This document shows, piece by piece, positions 59,473 through 64,000 of a DNA stretch of 64,000 nt; within the stretch, counting starts at the first letter, position 1, and the number at the start of each line of letters is the position of its first letter. Source of the stretch: JAUXEH01 sp965533275 (lineage in GTDB: Bacteria > Acidobacteriota > Aminicenantia > Aminicenantales > Aminicenantaceae); contig CBESWG010000009.1 in the NCBI GenBank assembly GCA_965533275.1, positions 1 to 64,000 on the forward strand. Reading direction: 5' to 3'. Made by a program: the position numbers and the translations under genes. The notes under the pieces are model-generated. The model searched no databases. It was not told the origin of the DNA and worked only from the letters and a program-made list of their open reading frames with translations.

Positions 59473-60970
59473 GATATTGATCGCCAATCGGGGAGAGATC
59501 GCGGTCCGGATCATACGGGGATGCCGGGAGCTGGGGATCGCTACTGTGGCCGTCTATTCCGATGCCGACAAAAGGAGCCTGCACGTCCAGACTGCAGACG
59601 AGGCCGTTGCCATTGGGCCCGCTCCGGCCGCGGAGAGCTATCTCGACATAGCGCGCATCCTCCAGGCGGCCAAGGACAGGGGAGCGGGAGCCATCCATCC
59701 CGGCTACGGATTTCTGGCGGAAAATTCGCACTTTGCTCAGCGCTGCGAGGAGGATGGGATCGTTTTCATCGGACCCAGTTCTCGGGCAATGAGCCTGGTG
59801 GGGGACAAGGTGAGGTCCCGTCAGACCATGGAGAAGGCCGGTATCCCCATAATCCCGGGTATGCAGGGAACGATCTCAGCAGATACATCGATGGCGGAGG
59901 AGGAAGCGGACAGAATCGGTTACCCGGTTATGGTCAAGGCCTCTGCGGGAGGGGGAGGCAAGGGCATGCGCGTCGCCCGGGATCGGGAGGAGCTTGTCTC
60001 CGGCCTGGAAGCGGGCATGAGGGAAGCCAAGGCCGCCTTCGGAGATGAATCCGTATATCTCGAGAAGTTCATCGAGGATCCCCGGCATGTGGAGTTCCAG
60101 GTCCTGGCCGACAACCAGGGAAATATGGTCCACCTCTTCGAGAGGGAGTGTTCCATACAGCGCCGTCACCAGAAGATCGTGGAGGAGACGCCTTCCCCGG
60201 CCCTGGACCCGGAGTTGCGGGCGAGGATGGGGGAAACGGCCTGCAGGGTGATGCAGGCGGCCGGTTACAACAATGCCGGCACCGTCGAGTTTCTCCTGGA
60301 TAAAAATGGGGATTTCTACTTTCTGGAGGTGAACGCCCGGCTCCAGGTCGAGCATCCGGTGACGGAACTGGTGACGGGAGTGGACCTCGTACATCAACAG
60401 ATCCGGATCGCGGCCGGTGAAACCCTATCGTACAGCCAGGAGAGCCTCGAACAGAAGGGACATGCCATCGAATGCCGGATCTATGCCGAAGACCCCCTCA
60501 ACAATTTTCTTCCCTCGCCGGGCACGGTCCACTTCCTCAAAGAACCCTCCGGGCCGGGTGTGAGGCACGACTGCGGCATTTTCAGCGGATGTGAGGTCCC
60601 GATCTACTACGATCCGATACTTGCCAAACTCATCGTCTGGGCCGAATCGCGTGACGCGGCTATCCGGCGGATGCTGAATGCCCTGGATGACTATGTCGTC
60701 CTGGGAGTCAAGACCTGTATCGGATTCCTCAAGGATCTGATCGACCATCCCCAGTTCCGCGCGGGACACACCACGACCGGATTTATTGCGGAGCATTTTT
60801 CAGAATGGCAGCCACCTGAAGGCAAGGGGGAGCTGCTCGGAGTTGCGCTCCTGGCTGCCTCCCTGCGTTCCCAGGGCGGAAAGGGCGCATTGACGGGCTT
60901 AGAAGACGGGATCAGGGCGGTTCCTACGCCCTGGACGAGCCTGGGCAAGTGGCGGATCGGAGGAAAGTGA
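59462..60970 (+). CDS. Biotin carboxylase subunit (methylcrotonyl-CoA carboxylase alpha-like)
   Basis: A 502-residue ATP-grasp biotin carboxylase. FDKILIANRGEIAVRIIRGC starts it, followed by IHPGYGFLAEN, KASAGGGGKGMRV (glycine-rich ATP loop), ERECSIQRRHQKIVEE and EVNARLQVEHPVTE. It carboxylates biotin with bicarbonate and ATP. The biotin carrier is a separate gene immediately downstream, so the usual single-chain LiuD is split here. The C-terminal about 45 residues replace the carrier domain with a short non-homologous tail. It starts inside the end of liuC. Confidence 0.94.
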   Translation: MFDKILIANRGEIAVRIIRGCRELGIATVAVYSDADKRSLHVQTADEAVAIGPAPAAESYLDIARILQAAKDRGAGAIHPGYGFLAENSHFAQRCEEDGIVFIGPSSRAMSLVGDKVRSRQTMEKAGIPIIPGMQGTISADTSMAEEEADRIGYPVMVKASAGGGGKGMRVARDREELVSGLEAGMREAKAAFGDESVYLEKFIEDPRHVEFQVLADNQGNMVHLFERECSIQRRHQKIVEETPSPALDPELRARMGETACRVMQAAGYNNAGTVEFLLDKNGDFYFLEVNARLQVEHPVTELVTGVDLVHQQIRIAAGETLSYSQESLEQKGHAIECRIYAEDPLNNFLPSPGTVHFLKEPSGPGVRHDCGIFSGCEVPIYYDPILAKLIVWAESRDAAIRRMLNALDDYVVLGVKTCIGFLKDLIDHPQFRAGHTTTGFIAEHFSEWQPPEGKGELLGVALLAASLRSQGGKGALTGLEDGIRAVPTPWTSLGKWRIGGK

Positions 60971-60971
60971 C

Positions 60972-61478
60972 GTGGAATATGAATTCCAGATAGCCGGGAA
61001 GTTGCACTCCATAACCTTGGAGGCAAAAGGAGAGGGATATCTCGCCAACACAGGGGATTCACCATTTAGGGCCGAGGTTCAGTTCCTCTCACCCAATGCC
61101 CTGTCTGTCCTCATCGACGGGAATTCCTATACCGTTTACACGGCCGCCGATGGGAACAGACATCTGGTGTCCTGCAGGGGGCAGCACTTCGAACTGTTCG
61201 AGCCCTGTACGGACAGCGACCGCTTCCTGGGGGGAGAGGGGAGTGGCGCCGGTGACGAACTCGTGATCAAGGCACCCATGCCCGGCAAGATCATCAAGAT
61301 CAGCGTTTCAGAGGCCGAAGAGGTCCGCAAGAACCAGACTCTGGTCATTGTAGAGGCGATGAAGATGGAGAACGAGATCAAGTCCACCATCGAGGGTGTG
61401 GTCAAGCGTATCAGTGCTTCTCCGGGAGACCTGGTCGACACCGATACGCCCATAATCGAGCTGGCCAAGAAGGAATAA
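60972..61478 (+). CDS. Biotin carboxyl carrier protein
   Basis: A 168-residue carrier with an N-terminal beta-rich region (about 1-90) and a C-terminal biotinyl domain (about 95-168) holding the biotin-acceptor lysine in VEAMKMENEIKS. The N-terminal part resembles the BT-like linker of carboxylase alpha chains. GTG start, one base after the biotin carboxylase stop. It completes the separated-subunit carboxylase: carrier, carboxylase and carboxyltransferase. Confidence 0.93.
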   Translation: MEYEFQIAGKLHSITLEAKGEGYLANTGDSPFRAEVQFLSPNALSVLIDGNSYTVYTAADGNRHLVSCRGQHFELFEPCTDSDRFLGGEGSGAGDELVIKAPMPGKIIKISVSEAEEVRKNQTLVIVEAMKMENEIKSTIEGVVKRISASPGDLVDTDTPIIELAKKE

Positions 61479-61624
61479 GCACCAGCCCCACGTTTCTCCT
61501 TCTTTTCCCTGGTCCTATATTATTGATGAAGGAATAATATTCTGAATGGACCGAGAGTGAGTTTGAATCCCACTTTTCTTGAGATGCAACACTTCCCGGT
61601 CCGTGTGAGTTAAACACAGTGAAG

Positions 61625-62167
61625 ATGGATGAGCAAGAATTGATCCGTAGGGTCCAGTCTGGAGACGAAGGGGCCTTCGAGGAGATCGTGACCGTGTATA
61701 AGCACAAGATCGTGAATTTCCTGTTCCAGCTGACAGGCGATTATGAACGCGCCGTGGAGCTGGCCCAGGAGACCTTCATGCGGGTGTATTTCAAGGCCCA
61801 CCGGTATAAACCGATCGCTCCGTTCTCGTCCTGGATATACGCCATCGCGTCCAACCTGGCAAAGACCGACCTGAAGAGATCCCGGCGCTATTACCATGTC
61901 CCGCTCGAAGACGTGCAGCACCGTGCGCACGAAGGGATGATCTCCACCGAGAATCCCGAGAGCAGCGGCATGGGGAAGAATGTTAAACAAGCCCTGGATG
62001 AGCTTCATCCCCGCTACCGGATCCCCGTCATCCTGAAGGACATCGAGGGATTCACTCAGGAGGAGATAGCAAACATCCTGAACATACCGGTCGGGACGAT
62101 CAAGGCCAGGATCAGCCGCGGGCGCAGCCATCTCAGAAAAGAGTTGGAGAGGGCCCTGGCATGCTGA
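61625..62167 (+). CDS. ECF RNA polymerase sigma factor
   Basis: A 180-residue sigma-70 family factor. Region 2 includes DYERAVELAQETFMRVYFKA and PFSSWIYAIASNLAKTDLKR; region 4 is YRIPVILKDIEGFTQEEIANILNIPVGTIKARISRGRSHLR. The ATG at 61625 and a GTG at 61619 are both possible starts; neither has a clear ribosome site. A small membrane protein and an HtrA-like protein follow, as in sigma-E/MucA/MucD-like envelope-stress loci. The region before it has no ECF consensus that I can see. Confidence 0.92.
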   Translation: MDEQELIRRVQSGDEGAFEEIVTVYKHKIVNFLFQLTGDYERAVELAQETFMRVYFKAHRYKPIAPFSSWIYAIASNLAKTDLKRSRRYYHVPLEDVQHRAHEGMISTENPESSGMGKNVKQALDELHPRYRIPVILKDIEGFTQEEIANILNIPVGTIKARISRGRSHLRKELERALAC

Positions 62168-62192
62168 AGCGCGATGGACGAGGAGAATCGTT

Positions 62193-62582
62193 ATGGAAGA
62201 GTTTGAACTCTTGACCCACATGGAACAAGTGGAAGCACCGGTCGGCTTCGAGGGGCGTGTCATGACGCATCTGGCAGAGCGCAAAAAACAGCGCCGCAGG
62301 ACACGTCGTGTCGGCTTCTCATTGGTGACAGCCGCGGCCTCGCTGGCCGTGGTGATCGTTGCACTCAATTTCCTGGTGCTCCCTCATGGGGGACCGGGGG
62401 AGATGGCCTCGCTGGAAAAGGAGATCACGCCCGAATTCCAGCCCCAGGGCCTGAGCCCCACCATCCCCCTCACGGAGGTCCTGGATTATTCCGGGGAGGC
62501 CCGTCAAGTGACACGCCAGCCTCGGACCATATACATTCTCGAGCAAGTATCTGACCGCACCGATACCCGAACAATCTACTAG
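62193..62582 (+). CDS. Small membrane protein, probable anti-sigma factor
   Basis: A 129-residue protein: about 35 residues of cytoplasmic sequence (EAPVGFEGRVMTHLAERKKQ), a basic stretch, one transmembrane segment (about 45-65: LVTAAASLAVVIVALNFLVL) and a periplasmic tail. It has no zinc finger, but the position between an ECF sigma and an HtrA-like gene, 25 bases after the sigma stop, suggests an anti-sigma or regulator role. The function is inferred only. Confidence 0.72.
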   Translation: MEEFELLTHMEQVEAPVGFEGRVMTHLAERKKQRRRTRRVGFSLVTAAASLAVVIVALNFLVLPHGGPGEMASLEKEITPEFQPQGLSPTIPLTEVLDYSGEARQVTRQPRTIYILEQVSDRTDTRTIY

Positions 62583-62597
62583 GAGGTCAGTACAACT

Positions 62598-64000
62598 ATG
62601 AACAAAAATGCAAAAAGCCTTTGGTTAGTTTTCGTTTTTCTGGCGGTGATGGCCGCGTCCGCTCTTGCGGCGCCGGCATCCGGGGCAGCTCAGGACCTGG
62701 AGGGCCTGACCAAGAAAGTCTTTCCCTCAGTGGTTCGTGTCGAGGCACGAGATGGGTGGCGCAAGGTTGCCACCGGAGTGGTCATCGACAAGGAGGGGTA
62801 TATCGTCACCACTGCACTGATATCCCCCCGGGACGCGAACCTGTTCGTGATCTCGTCGGAGGGCGAAGAGATCGAGGCCGAGTTCCTGGGCATGGACCCG
62901 GAAACCCATCTGGCCCTGATCAAGGCCAAGTCAAAAAAATGGAAGCCGATCACCATGGGCCGGATGGAGGACCTCTCCGCCGGCTCGGAGATCGCGGTCG
63001 TCTGTTTTTCCCCTGAGGAAAAGGCCGCCATCACCAAGGGGATCGTGAGTTCTGTGGGGAGAGACAGCCTGCGGCTGAACGTGGTCGTGATCCCGGGAGG
63101 CAGCGGCAGCCCGGTGATCGACATGCAGGGCCGCATGATCGGACTGGTGCGCGGCGCCTATGTGGGTGAGGCTATGATCTCAGTGGACGGGCGCGAAGTC
63201 ACCGCCGGAAACTTCATGGTGAGCCGTGTGGAAGGCTCCTCTTCCGGCATGGCCTCTGCCATCCCGCTGGACATCGTGAAAAAGGTCTCGACGGAGATCC
63301 GGGAGACAGGCAAGGTCCGCCGCGGTTGGCTGGGTGTCGGCCTGCTCCTCAATGACGAAGGCAAGGTCATTGTCGATACTGTCGATGACGAATCTCCCGC
63401 AAACGACGCCGGTCTCCAACAAGGCGATATTCTCCTGGAGATCGACGGCCAGGAGATCTTCGACAGAGAGATGCTAGCGAGGGAGATCCGGATGCATACT
63501 CCGGGAGACGAGGTCGAGCTGCAGATCGAGAGGGAAGGTAAAGACCGGAAGATAGATGTCGAGCTGGGAGAGTATTCCCAACTGGCGATCGCCAGGGAAT
63601 TCGAATTCGAATTCCCCGAGCTCTTCCAGATGAAACCCGGAGAAATGCCCGAGAACTTCTTCAGGGCGACACCCAGTCGGCTCCTGAGCTGGATCTCGGA
63701 AGAACGAAAGTTTATCGGCGTGCTCATCCAGGAATTGAATCCTGAGCTGGCAGAATTCTTCGGAGTGGATGACGGCATTGGCCTCCTCATCACCAAGGTC
63801 GACAAAGACACCCCGGCGGAGAAAGCCGGCCTCAAGGTCGGCGACGTGATCGTCCGGGCCGAGGGCAAAGCCACCAAGAGTGGAAACGACTTCACCAGGC
63901 TGATCCAGGGCCTGGAGGAGGGAGACAAGGTCAAGCTGGAGATCGTCCGCAGCAAAAAAGCCCGCACCATCGAGGTTGAAGTCGCCGTGGATGAGGGCCG
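62598..64000 (+). CDS. HtrA/DegP-like protein with degenerate protease triad and two PDZ domains (cut by window end)
   Basis: At least 467 residues, continuing past the window. A signal peptide (about 1-30) precedes a trypsin-like domain (about 35-230) and two PDZ domains (about 243-325 and 370-460, with RRGWLGVGL and KFIGVLIQEL/GLKVGDVIVRAEG). The catalytic His expected in YILTNNHV is leucine 74 (GYIVTTALIS), and the Asp expected in DPxTDLA is histidine 104 (DPETHLALI), while the Ser in GGSGSP (S169) remains. It is therefore probably not an active protease and may act as a chaperone or stress sensor. It follows the sigma/anti-sigma pair with a GGAGG site. Confidence 0.85.
   Translation, partial: MNKNAKSLWLVFVFLAVMAASALAAPASGAAQDLEGLTKKVFPSVVRVEARDGWRKVATGVVIDKEGYIVTTALISPRDANLFVISSEGEEIEAEFLGMDPETHLALIKAKSKKWKPITMGRMEDLSAGSEIAVVCFSPEEKAAITKGIVSSVGRDSLRLNVVVIPGGSGSPVIDMQGRMIGLVRGAYVGEAMISVDGREVTAGNFMVSRVEGSSSGMASAIPLDIVKKVSTEIRETGKVRRGWLGVGLLLNDEGKVIVDTVDDESPANDAGLQQGDILLEIDGQEIFDREMLAREIRMHTPGDEVELQIEREGKDRKIDVELGEYSQLAIAREFEFEFPELFQMKPGEMPENFFRATPSRLLSWISEERKFIGVLIQELNPELAEFFGVDDGIGLLITKVDKDTPAEKAGLKVGDVIVRAEGKATKSGNDFTRLIQGLEEGDKVKLEIVRSKKARTIEVEVAVDEG

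Overview
The window is compact, gene-dense and moderately GC-rich DNA from what looks like an anaerobic, diderm bacterium. A diderm envelope is indicated by a TonB-dependent receptor, a second outer-membrane barrel, an RND exporter with a LolA-like partner, a bactofilin and BamB-like or lipobox lipoproteins. An anaerobic life is indicated by a tungsten-type aldehyde:ferredoxin oxidoreductase, FeoAB, an activase-like radical SAM protein, a ferredoxin:thioredoxin-reductase-like protein and two rubredoxin-type domains. An archaeal-type HMG-CoA synthase/thiolase/DUF35 trio sits in this otherwise bacterial genome. Gene content alone suggests something like the Aminicenantota/Acidobacteriota-related lineages. 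No rRNA is present, so that placement is inference.

Layout. 0-8 kb: envelope or secreted proteins, a PurF paralogue without its catalytic cysteine, and a minus-strand operon (cupin, surE, a YqaA-type membrane protein, radical SAM, creatininase-like) behind tRNA-Pro. 8-12.9 kb: MerR regulator, rarA, a beta-propeller lipoprotein, HD hydrolase, mobB and a small internally duplicated protein. 12.8-18.4 kb: TonB receptor, NTPase, AOR and a ThiS/MoaD-like protein, i.e. tungsten/molybdenum metabolism, then ppnP. 18.4-24.3 kb: aldehyde dehydrogenase, PspC, deoxynucleoside kinase, panBC and a cation/proton antiporter. 24.3-31.2 kb: a minus-strand run linking 2-oxoacid dehydrogenase E1alpha/E1beta/E2 to a thioredoxin, an FTR-like protein with a rubredoxin-like domain, a membrane cytochrome c, a DUF2769 protein and a rubredoxin-fused pyruvate-oxidase-like enzyme. 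31-43.5 kb: a ZIP-like protein, guaB, secA, feoAB, a HAD hydrolase, uvrC, uvrB and bactofilin. 43.6-48.8 kb: a TetR-controlled outer-membrane/RND/LolA-like export operon with two matching palindromic operators. 49-54 kb: tRNA-Gly, a lipoate ligase, an unknown protein and an ECF-sigma envelope module with a near-consensus ECF promoter in front of the sigma gene. 54.3-61.5 kb: HMG-CoA synthase, thiolase, DUF35, methylcrotonyl-CoA carboxylase beta, methylglutaconyl-CoA hydratase, biotin carboxylase and biotin carrier. 61.6-64 kb: a second ECF sigma/membrane protein/HtrA-like module that runs off the window.

The most interesting systems are two. First, the 54.3-61.5 kb cluster has every step between methylcrotonyl-CoA and acetyl-CoA, but the usual HMG-CoA lyase is replaced by an archaeal-type HMG-CoA synthase/thiolase/DUF35 complex. 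This suggests leucine or isovalerate degradation by running that complex in reverse, or a route in the opposite, biosynthetic direction. Second, the 24.3-31.2 kb run couples pyruvate or branched-chain 2-oxoacid oxidation to thioredoxin-, FTR- and rubredoxin-type carriers and has no E3 subunit gene in the window.
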